A model generated the notes under the pieces. It had not been told where the DNA came from. It saw only the letters and a list, made by a program, of their open reading frames with translations, and did not search any database. A program made the position numbers and the translations under genes. A stretch of 37,019 bases of DNA from Pseudomonadota bacterium (GTDB lineage Bacteria; Pseudomonadota; Gammaproteobacteria; Burkholderiales; Burkholderiaceae): contig JAJXUC010000019.1 of the NCBI GenBank assembly GCA_021783435.1, positions 1-37,019 of the forward strand, in the 5' to 3' direction. This document shows positions 23,937 to 32,358 of the stretch, piece by piece. Each line of letters begins with the position of its first letter. The stretch's first letter is position 1.

Positions 23937-24862
23937 CGCCCACCCTCGGCCAGTGTTTGCCGCACGGCGTGCAGGCTGCTCAGCAACCAGTCCGGGTAGT
24001 CCATTCCAGGCGGCGCGAATTCGCTCACGCCGACCCTGGGGATGCCGCTTTGGCGCGCGATGTCGCGCATGCGCACGGTCAGCGGGTCGCTCACCTGGCT
24101 GTTGTAAACCAGCAGGGCGACACGGTGCAGCCGCAGTTCGTCTTCATAGCGGGCCACCACGCGCGGCGCCGGTTCGGTGCCATTCATCACATTGAATTGG
24201 AACGTCTCACCCAGGCTGCGCCAGCCGAGTTGACGCAGCATGTAGCCATACACCGGCTCGGTCGCCAGCACCGCCAGGCCGGGATGCAGCGCGGCGAGTC
24301 GGCGCACCGCCCCGTCCACTTGACGCAGGCGCTGCTCGAAGGCCTGCAGATTGCGCTTGAAGTCGGCCGCATGGGTCGGGTCGGCCTGCTGCAGCAGATT
24401 GGCCAGGCGCCGCGCCACCAGCGCGCCCACACGCGAGTCGTAGAACACATGCGGGTTCTGGTCGGACATCACCAGCGCGGGGTCGAGCGCTGCGGCGACG
24501 ATCACCACCCGCCCGGGCGCCGGGTTGGCTGCGAGCATCTTGCGCATCCAGTCGTCGTAGCCCAGCCCGTTCATCACCACGATGGCGGCGTGCGCCACGT
24601 GGCGCGCCGTCTGCGGCGTGGCCTCGAACTGGTGCGGGTCGACATTGGGGTTCTGAATGATGCTGCTGACCTGCACATACGGCCCGCCGATGGCTTGGGC
24701 AATCGCTCCATACGTGCTCTCGGCTGCCACCACCGGGATCGGCGCAGCATGGACACCGGTGAGCGGCCATAGCGCAACAACCAGGGCGAGGCCAGCATAG
24801 CCACGGAGACGCCGGTGTATGGCACGCAGGGTTCGGGCAGGGATGGGGGGAAACCAGTTCAT
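23933..24862 (-). CDS. znuA: zinc ABC transporter substrate-binding protein
   Basis: A 309-aa periplasmic protein of the cluster A-I metal receptors. Signal peptide in residues 1-40 ending GVHAAPIP; metal-binding histidines in NPNVDPHQFEATP and DQNPHVFYDSR; the last ligand region is ATEPVYGYMLRQLGWRS. The His-rich loop of many ZnuA proteins is missing. I chose the ATG at 24862, which starts the signal peptide. It lies 112 bases after zur, with a small hairpin (CGACGG/CCGTCG, 24918-24937) in the gap. Zinc is inferred from the neighbouring Zur-like regulator; manganese binders share the fold. Confidence 0.9.
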   Translation of the reverse strand: MNWFPPIPARTLRAIHRRLRGYAGLALVVALWPLTGVHAAPIPVVAAESTYGAIAQAIGGPYVQVSSIIQNPNVDPHQFEATPQTARHVAHAAIVVMNGLGYDDWMRKMLAANPAPGRVVIVAAALDPALVMSDQNPHVFYDSRVGALVARRLANLLQQADPTHAADFKRNLQAFEQRLRQVDGAVRRLAALHPGLAVLATEPVYGYMLRQLGWRSLGETFQFNVMNGTEPAPRVVARYEDELRLHRVALLVYNSQVSDPLTVRMRDIARQSGIPRVGVSEFAPPGMDYPDWLLSSLHAVRQTLAEGGR

Positions 24863-24974
24863 GTCGATTGTGGATGGAATGGATGCACGCGCTGACGGGC
24901 ATATGCCGCCACTTGCTCGACGGTGTTGCAGCCGTCGGCGCCGTTGGAAATCCGCCGGAGCGCGAGCGGCTGCA

Positions 24975-25367
24975 TCAGCCCTGGTCTTGCCGCCGGCATT
25001 GTGGGCACAGCCCCTCCAGCACAATGTCGTGGTCGGTCACGCGGTAGCCGGTGCTTTGCTCCAGCGCCCCCAGACCCAGGCCTGTCGCCAGGCAGGGCAC
25101 CGGTGTCATGGCGTCACAGGTGGTGCAATGCAAATGGTCGTGATGCGGACCGTACAGCTCGTAGCGCGCTGACGCCGCGTGCAACTGCACCTTGCGCAGC
25201 GCCTTGTCGGCCAGCAAACGCTCGACGGCACGAAACACCGACGAGAAGTCGGCCCGCAGGCCCTGGGCGGCAAGGTCGGCATGGATCTGCTCCAGCGTCC
25301 AGGCGTGGCGCGACGCGGCGCGCATGAGCGTGAGAATCGCGGCGGATAGGTGCGAAGGGCGTGCCAT
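24975..25367 (-). CDS. zur: Fur-family regulator, probably Zur
   Basis: A 130-aa Fur-type protein. The winged helix covers residues 1-70 (WTLEQIHADLAAQGLRADFS then VFRAVERLLADKALRKV). The metal part has HHDHLHCTTC and a C-terminal CPQC, the two CxxC pairs of the structural zinc site. Position before znuACB on the same strand, with a 23-bp inverted repeat upstream, makes it Zur rather than Fur or PerR. I chose the ATG at 25367; 12 codons upstream another start is possible but would run into the operator. With zinc it should repress its own unit. Confidence 0.87.
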   Translation of the reverse strand: MARPSHLSAAILTLMRAASRHAWTLEQIHADLAAQGLRADFSSVFRAVERLLADKALRKVQLHAASARYELYGPHHDHLHCTTCDAMTPVPCLATGLGLGALEQSTGYRVTDHDIVLEGLCPQCRRQDQG

Positions 25368-25394
25368 GGCCACATGATGCCGCCGACCAACCCA

Positions 25395-25417
25395 ATAACG
25401 CAAGTGATTTGCGTAAT
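25395..25417. promoter_or_regulatory. candidate Zur box
   Basis: ATAACGCAA (25395-25403), 5-bp centre GTGAT, TTGCGTAAT (25409-25417). The arms pair at eight of nine positions. It lies 28 bases upstream of the zur start and 26 bases from the clc stop, the right place and size (23 bp) for a Zur operator. Assignment from position and symmetry. Confidence 0.6.
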
Positions 25418-25442
25418 GATCGGGACATGCCGAGTTCCGATC

Positions 25443-27260
25443 TCAGCGTCCGCGCTGATGCTGGTCGAGCAGATGTTCGCGCCACACGGCCAGGATGTCG
25501 CTGCGGGTCAGCATGCCGACCAGGCGGCCTGAGCCGTCTTGCGCCGTCACAGGCAGGCGGCCAATGTCGTGAACCGCGAGCTTGCGCATGGCCTCGGCCA
25601 GGGTGGCGTCCTCGCGCACGATCACGGCCGGCTGCCGCACCAGGCTGCCCATGACTTGACTGGGGTCGACCCCGGCGTTGAACAAATCCTTGCGTGTGAG
25701 CACGCCCAGCAACGCACCCCCAGCGCCGAGCACGGGATAGCCAAGATGGCGGCTGCCGGGGGCGTCGGTGTCCAGCCAGGCGCGCACTTCGCCGACTTGC
25801 TGCGTCGCCTGCAGGGCCACCGGGGCCCGACTGGCATAGTCGCGCACACGGGCTTGGGCCAGCGGGTCGGCCTGGTAGGTGTCGGGCACCTGCACACCGC
25901 GGCGGATGATTTTCTCGGTCATGATGGTCTGGCGCATCAACAGGCTGGACACCAGGAAAGCCGTGCCGCAGCCGATCAGCAGCGGTAGCAACCCGGGTAG
26001 TTGCCAGGTGGTTTCCAGCGCGAACACCACCGACATGAACAGCGCCCGTGACGAGCCGGCGAAAATCGCCGCCATGCCGACCAGCGCGGCCAGATTCGGG
26101 CTCAGTCCGAGTTGGGGAAAGAGCAGGGCCGTGGCATGGCCGAGTGCGGCGCCGAGACAGGCTCCCACGGTCATGAGCGGTGCCAGCGTGCCGCCTGATG
26201 TGCCGCTGCCCAGCGCGAGCGTCCACGACACCAACTTGGCCGCGCCCAGCAACCACAGCGCCGGGCCGACCAGGCCGCCGGACAGGGCTTCCGTGATGTT
26301 GTCGTAGCCCACCCCCAGGGTGCGCGGCTGCCACCAGCCGATCAGGCCCACGGCCACGGCGCCGAGTGCTGGCCACCACATCCAGTGAATGGGCAGGTGG
26401 TCGAAGGCATCCTCCACCGCATACACCGCGCGGGTGACGAGCACCGCCACCAGCCCCACCACCACACCCAGCGGGATGCAGGCCAGCAAAGCCGGCCCAT
26501 GCGGCCAGGCCAGAGCCGGCATGGGAAAAAATGGCATGAAGCCGACAAACAGCGTGCGAACGCCAGCAGCCGTGGCACAGGCGGCCAGCACCGGCAACAG
26601 GGATGCGGGGCGGAACTCGAACAAGAGCAGTTCGATAGCCAGCATCACCGCGGCCAGCGGCGTGCCGAACACGGCGCTCATGCCGGCCGCGGCCCCGGCG
26701 GCCAGCAGCGTCTTGCGCTCGCCAGGGGTGATGTGGACCCATTGCCCGACCACCGAACCGAGCGCGCCGCCCGTGGCGATGATGGGTCCTTCCGCGCCGA
26801 AGGGCCCACCGGTGCCGATGGAGATGGCAGCCGACAGCGGCTTGAGAAACAACACACGCAGTGGGATGCGGCTGCGGTTGGTGAGAATTTGCTCCATCGC
26901 TTCGGGAATGCCATGACCGCGGATGGCCGGCGAGCCGTAGCGCGCCATGACGCCGATGACGAGCGCGCCGATCACCGGCACCGCAATCACCCAGGCCCCC
27001 AGCGCGTTGTGCGCCGGATCCGCCAGCGTCCAGCCGATACGGCCCTGAAAGCTGAGATGGGTGATAAGCCCGATGAGGGCCAGCAGCGCCTGCGCGACGA
27101 GGGCGGCAGCCGCACCAATCCCCAGCGCCAGCAGACCGATGAACAGGGTGCGGCGGTTGACGCCGCCGGGGTCAGGGCCTGCGTGCGCGGCCTGCAACAA
27201 CGACCCCAGCGAGGGGGCCAGGGGCAGGGATTGCGGTTGCTGGGGCGGTGAGGTGGGCAT
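25443..27260 (-). CDS. ClC-family chloride channel/antiporter with two CBS domains
   Basis: A 605-aa protein. The membrane part (residues ~35-450) has the ClC selectivity segments RGHGIPEA, GGPFGAEGPI with the gating Glu, and SGTSGGTLAPLM. Two cytoplasmic CBS domains follow (residues ~465-600: GYPVLGAGGALLGVLTRKDL and GRLPVTAQDGSGRLVGMLTR). ClC proteins move chloride or other halides, some as proton antiporters; fluoride-specific members lack CBS domains. I chose the ATG at 27260, with an alternative at 27293. The Zur box lies just after its stop; there is no sign that the zinc operon and clc share control. Confidence 0.92.
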   Translation of the reverse strand: MPTSPPQQPQSLPLAPSLGSLLQAAHAGPDPGGVNRRTLFIGLLALGIGAAAALVAQALLALIGLITHLSFQGRIGWTLADPAHNALGAWVIAVPVIGALVIGVMARYGSPAIRGHGIPEAMEQILTNRSRIPLRVLFLKPLSAAISIGTGGPFGAEGPIIATGGALGSVVGQWVHITPGERKTLLAAGAAAGMSAVFGTPLAAVMLAIELLLFEFRPASLLPVLAACATAAGVRTLFVGFMPFFPMPALAWPHGPALLACIPLGVVVGLVAVLVTRAVYAVEDAFDHLPIHWMWWPALGAVAVGLIGWWQPRTLGVGYDNITEALSGGLVGPALWLLGAAKLVSWTLALGSGTSGGTLAPLMTVGACLGAALGHATALLFPQLGLSPNLAALVGMAAIFAGSSRALFMSVVFALETTWQLPGLLPLLIGCGTAFLVSSLLMRQTIMTEKIIRRGVQVPDTYQADPLAQARVRDYASRAPVALQATQQVGEVRAWLDTDAPGSRHLGYPVLGAGGALLGVLTRKDLFNAGVDPSQVMGSLVRQPAVIVREDATLAEAMRKLAVHDIGRLPVTAQDGSGRLVGMLTRSDILAVWREHLLDQHQRGR

Positions 27261-27556
27261 GGAACGCGTGGAGAGGCGGGATGGGCGACGGACCATGGCG
27301 CGCGCTGCGCTGCCGTCGCACCCATCGAGCCTTGATCGGCCCGTGGATCGGGATGCGGCCGGATGCGGCTTGCCGGATCGCGCACCATAACGATGCACAG
27401 AATACGCAATGCCTCGACATGGTGATGTATCGGAATGCTGCAACAGCACTCCGGGCGGGCTGGCGGCTTGGACGCGAGCCATGTTGGTGTGTTGCTGCCC
27501 CATCTTGTCGCCGACTATGCTTGGCCCATGCGACCAACCCCCGAGGCACCACTCCC
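27261..27556. other. divergent upstream region of clc and the 210-aa gene
   Basis: No gene recognised. For the plus-strand gene, TTGCTG (27492-27497), an 18-bp spacer and TATGCT (27516-27521) make a plausible promoter with a start near 27528. No clear promoter could be assigned to clc. Confidence 0.4.
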
Positions 27557-28189
27557 ATGCCCATGTCCCCACCCGCCAGCGCCGGCTCATCCTTGAGCCA
27601 ACTGCCCCGCCCCGACATCCGCGTCGGCGATGAATGGCTGTTTCTGACCCGGACCCTGGACGACAGCGACAAGCAGGACGCGGGGCTGTTGATCCGTAGC
27701 CGCGTGGTGGACTTGCTGCCCGACGGACAGATCCACATGGACGTGAACAACGGTGACAAGGCCGACGGCACCTGGCTCAAAAGCATCTACGACAACCAGT
27801 TCGACCTGCTGTCGCGCGAACTCGCCCCTGGTGAACCCATCCTTTACAAGCCGGCGTTTCCGCAATTCAAGTTCCCCATGTCCAGCGGCGAAGCCTGGGA
27901 TGAGGTCGTCACCCAGAGCCAGCCCGAATGGTGGCAGGAGTCGCAGATCGGCGTGCGGGTGCAGGTGCAGGCCAGCGAGGAAGTCAGCGTGCCTGCCGGC
28001 CACTTTGTCACCATCCGCCTGCACGGGGTCTACACCACGCCCAACGCCACGGTCACCAGCCGGTATTGGTATGCGCCTGCGGCCGGCCGCTCGGTCAAGG
28101 GCATCGAGACCACGGTGGACAAGGCGACCCAGTCCAGCGTGAGCACCCAGTACGAACTGCAGCAACTCAACCGCTTGCGTCAGGTGTGA
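27557..28189 (+). CDS. unrecognised 210-aa protein
   Basis: I do not recognise a named family. From the ATG at 27557 (or 27563) the protein starts with a Pro/Ser/Ala-rich tail and then reads as beta-rich: [55 protein letters not shown] and [20 protein letters not shown]. The last two elements resemble C-terminal parts of periplasmic or lipoprotein-type proteins of Burkholderiales with a repeated sandwich fold, in which a factor is formed by the product of a coefficient at G-H-F. No signal peptide is seen in this frame; an earlier start at 27248 in the same frame is not convincing. It lies 53 bases upstream of hemE, on the same strand, but hemE has its own promoter. Confidence 0.7.
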   Translation: MPMSPPASAGSSLSQLPRPDIRVGDEWLFLTRTLDDSDKQDAGLLIRSRVVDLLPDGQIHMDVNNGDKADGTWLKSIYDNQFDLLSRELAPGEPILYKPAFPQFKFPMSSGEAWDEVVTQSQPEWWQESQIGVRVQVQASEEVSVPAGHFVTIRLHGVYTTPNATVTSRYWYAPAAGRSVKGIETTVDKATQSSVSTQYELQQLNRLRQV

Positions 28190-28220
28190 GGCCAGGCCCG
28201 GCGCCGGGCTGGCGCGCCGC

Positions 28221-28242
28221 GGGGGTTTGCGACAATACCCCC
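28221..28242 (+). promoter_or_regulatory. hemE promoter within an inverted repeat
   Basis: GGGGGT (28221-28226), 10 bases, ACCCCC (28237-28242). The spacer contains the -10 element GACAAT (28231-28236), which overlaps the 12-mer GTTTGCGACAAT also found at 840-851. The start would fall on or next to the ATG at 28243, so the mRNA is probably leaderless. The repeat may be an operator. Confidence 0.5.
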
Positions 28243-29331
28243 ATGACCGCCATCGCCAACGACACCTTCCTGCGCGCCCTGTTGCGCCAACCCACCGACT
28301 ACACCCCCATCTGGCTGATGCGCCAAGCCGGGCGTTACCTGCCGGAGTACAACGCCACCCGCACGCGCGCCGGCAGTTTCCTGGGACTGGCGCAGAACCC
28401 CGATTTCGCCACCGAAGTCACGCTGCAACCGCTGGACCGCTATCCGCTGGACGCGGCCATCCTGTTCTCGGACATCCTCACCGTGCCCGACGCCATGGGC
28501 CTGGAGCTGCGCTTCGAGGCCGGCGAAGGGCCCCGCTTCGAGCGCCCGCTGCGCACCGAGGCCGACATCCTCGCCCTGCGCGCCCCTGACCTGAACCTGC
28601 TGCGCTACGTGTTCGACGCCGTGGCGCAGATTCGCCGCGCCCTGGTGCAAAACGGCACCCAGCGCGTGCCGCTGATCGGCTTTTCCGGCAGCCCCTGGAC
28701 CCTGGCCTGCTACATGGTCGAAGGCCGCGGCAGCGACGACTGGCGCGCCACCAAGACCCTGCTGTATTCGCGCCCGGACCTGATGCACCGCATCCTGGCG
28801 GTCAACGCCGACGCCGTGGCCGCCTATCTGAACGCCCAGATCGACGCCGGGGCGCAAGCCGCGATGCTGTTCGACTCCTGGGGCGGAGCCTTGGCCGACG
28901 GCGCGTTCCAGGAATTTTCCCTGGCGTACAGCCAGCGCGTCATCGCTCAACTCAAGCGCGAGCATGAAGGCCGCAAAGTGCCGGTGATCCTGTTCACCAA
29001 GGGCGGTGGGGCCTGGCTCCAGGCCATGAGCCACAGCGGCGCCGACGCCCTGGGACTGGACTGGACCGTGAGCCTCGGCGCTGCGCGAGCGCAGGTCGGC
29101 CAGCGCGTTGCGCTGCAGGGCAACCTCGACCCCAACATCCTGTTCGCACCCCCGCAAAAAGTGGCCGAGCAGGCGCGCGCCGTGCTCGACAGCTTCGGCA
29201 CCATAGGCCCGGGCGAAGCCGTGGGCCATGTGTTCAATCTGGGGCACGGCATTTCGCAGTTCACGCCACCCGAGCATGTCAGCGCCCTCGTCGAGGCCGT
29301 GCACAGCCACAGCCGCACGCTGCGCCGTTGA
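28243..29331 (+). CDS. hemE: uroporphyrinogen decarboxylase
   Basis: A 362-aa protein of normal length. Active-site segments: [20 protein letters not shown] near the N-terminus, the acid residue in [38 protein letters not shown] and [11 protein letters not shown], and [16 protein letters not shown] near the end. It removes the four acetate carboxyls of uroporphyrinogen III to give coproporphyrinogen III in haem synthesis. No ribosome binding site is seen before the ATG, in line with the leaderless promoter. Followed by a long non-coding stretch with DnaA boxes and then priA. Confidence 0.97.
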   Translation: MTAIANDTFLRALLRQPTDYTPIWLMRQAGRYLPEYNATRTRAGSFLGLAQNPDFATEVTLQPLDRYPLDAAILFSDILTVPDAMGLELRFEAGEGPRFERPLRTEADILALRAPDLNLLRYVFDAVAQIRRALVQNGTQRVPLIGFSGSPWTLACYMVEGRGSDDWRATKTLLYSRPDLMHRILAVNADAVAAYLNAQIDAGAQAAMLFDSWGGALADGAFQEFSLAYSQRVIAQLKREHEGRKVPVILFTKGGGAWLQAMSHSGADALGLDWTVSLGAARAQVGQRVALQGNLDPNILFAPPQKVAEQARAVLDSFGTIGPGEAVGHVFNLGHGISQFTPPEHVSALVEAVHSHSRTLRR

Positions 29332-29796
29332 GCCGACGGGCTGGTCGGCGGCGCTCCGTTGAAGGGCCTGCCGGCCCATTCGCGGTCGGGTCTTGCGGCC
29401 GGGTTTTGCGGTAAATGTCACGCCGATGCCAGCCACGATGTCAAGATCGGTGCGTTCTTATGCACAATTTTCGATACCATGCAGCGCAGCAAACAAATCA
29501 CAGGCGAAACTTGAAGTTACATCAGTTAAGTTATTGATTATTCAAGATTATTGTCACCAAAAATAGCGCCGCCTGAATTTGCCCACAAATTTATCCACAA
29601 CCCGGAGATGCGGCAGGACACGGACTATTCACAAAGTTATGCACAGCATGGCTTGACAAGTTCTCAAACCTCCGGGGCCCCGAAAAGACTTTGCGCCGCA
29701 TGCGAGTCAACACTCACTTAACCGCGGCCCCTGACCTCGAGTTTCGTGGTTAACCCTGGTGCCGAACCGCCGCCCGACCCTCGCCTCCGCCTCGCC
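29332..29796. other. 465-base non-coding gap between hemE and priA
   Basis: No gene recognised. Besides the DnaA cluster it holds a perfect -35 hexamer TTGACA (29653-29658) without a matching -10, and a 10-bp palindrome CGGGGCCCCG (29673-29682). The region is conspicuously rich in A+T up to 29650 and returns to normal composition afterwards. Confidence 0.5.
29458..29645 (+). promoter_or_regulatory. cluster of DnaA boxes with an AT-rich block (hemE-priA gap)
   Basis: Three consensus boxes on the same strand: TTATGCACA (29458-29466), TTATCCACA (29591-29599) and TTATGCACA (29637-29645), all matching TTATNCACA, plus a one-mismatch box CTATTCACA (29625-29633). The most AT-rich stretch of the window (about 29505-29570) lies between the first and second. 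The layout resembles a replication origin or a DnaA-titrating site, but parS, dnaA and rpmH are not in the window. Confidence 0.65.
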
Positions 29797-32154
29797 ATGA
29801 CCCTGCATCGCATTGCGGTGGACGCCCCACTTTGGGATGCGCTGGACTACCTCCATGCGGGGACGTTGCCGCGCGGCTGCCTGGTGCGGGTGCCGCTCGG
29901 GCGGCAAAACGTCTTGGGCGTGGTGCTGGGCCCTGCCGAGAACAGCACGGCGCCCGAGGCGTCGCTGCGCGCCGTGAACGAGGTCGTGTCTGCCGTGCCC
30001 GCGCTGGATGCCCCCTGGCTGGATTTGCTGCTGTTCGCCGCGACCTATTACCAACGCCCCCTCGGCGAACTCATGGCCGCCGCCCTGCCCACCTGGCTGC
30101 GCCACCACAGCGCTGCTGCGGCCGCCAAACGCGTGCTCACCGGGCATCAGCGGCGCGAACCTCAGGCATTTCGCCTCACGCCGGCGGGCGGCGCGGAACT
30201 GGCGCAGCAACTGTCCCCGCGCCATGTGGCCTTGTGGCGCTTGGCCGCAGCGCTGGGGCTCAAGCCCCTTCAAGCCACCGGCGCCCCGAATGCGGCATCA
30301 ACACAGGCCATCATCCAGCAGGATGCCGCGCCCCCGCCGCTGGAACTCGACGCGGCGCGCAGGCTGCACCCCAAGGCCGCCGCCCTGCTGCGCGACTGGG
30401 TCGTGCAGGGCTGGGTGGACGCGGTACCGGACGCCCCCCAAGGCCGGGTCCGAAACCTTGTGCACAGCACGTTGCAGCAAGCCTCTCCGCCCCCTGTTCT
30501 ACAAGCGGCACAGCAAGCCGCGGTCGATGCCATCTGCGTGGCCCAGGGCTATGCGCCGTTCCTGCTGTTCGGCGTCACCGGCAGCGGCAAGACGGAGGTG
30601 TATTTGCAACTCGTCGCGCATGTTCTGGCGCAAAACCCGCAGGCGCAGGTGCTGGTGCTCACGCCCGAGATCAACCTCACACCGCAGTTGGTGCAGCGCT
30701 TTGCCGAACGTTTTCCCGGCGAACAGCTTGCGGTGCTGCACAGCGGCCTGGCCGAGGCCGAGCGCTTTGACCACTGGTTCGCCGCCCACAGCGGCGCGGC
30801 GCGCATCGTTCTGGGCACGAGGCTGGCGGCACTGGCCTCGCTGCCCCAACTGGCGCTGTTGGTGGTGGACGAGGAGCACGACGCCTCCTACAAGCAGCAG
30901 GAAGGCGCGCGCTACTCGGCGCGCGACCTGGCGGTGTGGCGTGCGCGGCAACGCGGCATCGCCGTGGTGCTGGGATCAGCGACGCCTTCGCTCGAGAGCT
31001 GGCGCGCGGCGCAGCGTGGCCGTTACCGCCTGCTGGAACTGCCCGGACGCGCCAGCGGCAGCCTGCCGGCGGTACGCCTGCTGCACGCCGGCCAGGATCC
31101 GCTGCTGCGTCAGGGCGGACTCATCGGCCAGGTGCTGTTCGATGCGATCGGGCAGCGCCTGGCGCGCGGCGAGCAAAGCCTGTTGTTCCTCAACCGCCGT
31201 GGTTACGCGCCGGTGATCCGCTGCCCGGATTGCGGCTGGCTGAGCGACTGTCCGCATTGCGACGCCCACCTCGTCTACCACCGCACCGACCGCAGCCTGC
31301 GCTGCCACCACTGCGGCCACCGCGCCGCCGTGCCCCGCGCCTGCCCCGATTGCGGCAGCCTCGATCTGCAACCGCTGGGGCGCGGCACGCAGCGCGTGGA
31401 GGAAGCGTTGGCCGTGCTGTTCCCGCAAGCGCGCATCGCCCGCATCGACGCCGACACCGCGCGGCGCAAGGGGGCGGCACAGGCCGGCTTCGCGCAGATG
31501 CACGCGGGCGAAGTGGACATTCTGGTCGGCACGCAGATGATCACCAAGGGCCACGACTTCCAGCGCGTCACCCTGGTGGCCGCGCTCAACCCCGACGCCG
31601 GCTTGTTCACCCACGATCTGCGCGGCCCCGAGCGCCTGTTCGCCCAACTGATGCAGGCCGCCGGCCGCGCCGGCCGCGCCGGCGCCCCCCTGGCGGACAT
31701 CGCCGGCCACGCCATGGCCCCGTCGTCAGCCCCGGAGATGCTGGTGCAGACCGCTTACCCCGAACATGGGCTCTACCGTGCCCTGGTGGCGCATGACTAT
31801 CCGGGTTTTGCCGCGCAGGAGCTGCAGGAGCGCATGCATGGAGGCATGCCACCGTTCAGCCACCAGGCGCTGCTGCGCGCCGAACACAAGAAGCCCGACG
31901 TGCTCGACGCGTTTCTGGCGCAAGCCATCGAGCTTGCAGCGGCAATCTCCGGGCCCCTTGCACGCGGCTTGATGGTCTACCCTCCGGTACCCGCCAGTCT
32001 GGCACGGGTTGCGAACGTGCACCGCCAGCATGTGCTGGTGGAAGGCGGCAACCGCGCCGGCCTGCAGGAGTTTCTCCAGCATTGGCGCAGCGCCTTGCAA
32101 CATGCCAAGGCCCGTGTCCGCTGGGCCATCGACGTCGACCCGACCGAGTTCTGA
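29797..32154 (+). CDS. priA: primosomal replication protein N' (PriA helicase)
   Basis: A 785-aa protein from the ATG at 29797; a GTG at 29746 would give 802. The N-terminal DNA-binding part starts MTLHRIAVDAPLWDALDYLH and includes RVPLGRQNVLGVVLG. Walker A FGVTGSGKTEVY, the DEAH-type box VVDEEHDASYKQQEG and SATPSLES form the helicase core. Eight cysteines of the zinc part are all present (CPDC...CPHC...CHHC...CPDC). It restarts stalled replication forks. It is about 50 residues longer than the E. coli protein, with inserts in the N-terminal half. No clear ribosome binding site. The DnaA-box cluster lies upstream. Confidence 0.96.
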   Translation: MTLHRIAVDAPLWDALDYLHAGTLPRGCLVRVPLGRQNVLGVVLGPAENSTAPEASLRAVNEVVSAVPALDAPWLDLLLFAATYYQRPLGELMAAALPTWLRHHSAAAAAKRVLTGHQRREPQAFRLTPAGGAELAQQLSPRHVALWRLAAALGLKPLQATGAPNAASTQAIIQQDAAPPPLELDAARRLHPKAAALLRDWVVQGWVDAVPDAPQGRVRNLVHSTLQQASPPPVLQAAQQAAVDAICVAQGYAPFLLFGVTGSGKTEVYLQLVAHVLAQNPQAQVLVLTPEINLTPQLVQRFAERFPGEQLAVLHSGLAEAERFDHWFAAHSGAARIVLGTRLAALASLPQLALLVVDEEHDASYKQQEGARYSARDLAVWRARQRGIAVVLGSATPSLESWRAAQRGRYRLLELPGRASGSLPAVRLLHAGQDPLLRQGGLIGQVLFDAIGQRLARGEQSLLFLNRRGYAPVIRCPDCGWLSDCPHCDAHLVYHRTDRSLRCHHCGHRAAVPRACPDCGSLDLQPLGRGTQRVEEALAVLFPQARIARIDADTARRKGAAQAGFAQMHAGEVDILVGTQMITKGHDFQRVTLVAALNPDAGLFTHDLRGPERLFAQLMQAAGRAGRAGAPLADIAGHAMAPSSAPEMLVQTAYPEHGLYRALVAHDYPGFAAQELQERMHGGMPPFSHQALLRAEHKKPDVLDAFLAQAIELAAAISGPLARGLMVYPPVPASLARVANVHRQHVLVEGGNRAGLQEFLQHWRSALQHAKARVRWAIDVDPTEF

Positions 32155-32358
32155 CGGCGGCGGCTCGCCCCATCGCCGGCGCCGGGCTGGCGGCAACTGG
32201 ATGCAAGGGCCACGAACGGCAGGCACAATCAGGCAGCAAGCTGCCGGCCTGGTCGGATGGCCAGCCGGCATGTTCCCTGCCTGATCCGGACTGGCCTGCT
32301 TTTTGCAAGCTCGTTGGGACCATTCCCGGATTCCCCGAAAGCTGGTCACGAGCGAACC
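32155..32358. promoter_or_regulatory. gap with hairpin and sigma-54-type promoter
   Basis: A near-perfect hairpin lies at 32243-32269 (GCCGGCCTGG and CCAGCCGGC, one bulge) and may end priA transcription. The sigma-54-like promoter follows at 32292-32306. Upstream activator sites could not be recognised. Confidence 0.5.
32292..32306 (+). promoter_or_regulatory. sigma-54-type (-24/-12) promoter
   Basis: TGGCCTG-CTTT-TTGC has GG and GC separated by ten bases, preceded by C and followed by A, matching YTGGCACG-N4-TTGCW at all but two positions. The start near 32317 gives a leader of about 42 bases before the ATG at 32359. It predicts RpoN-dependent expression, perhaps under nitrogen limitation through NtrC. 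Confidence 0.6.
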
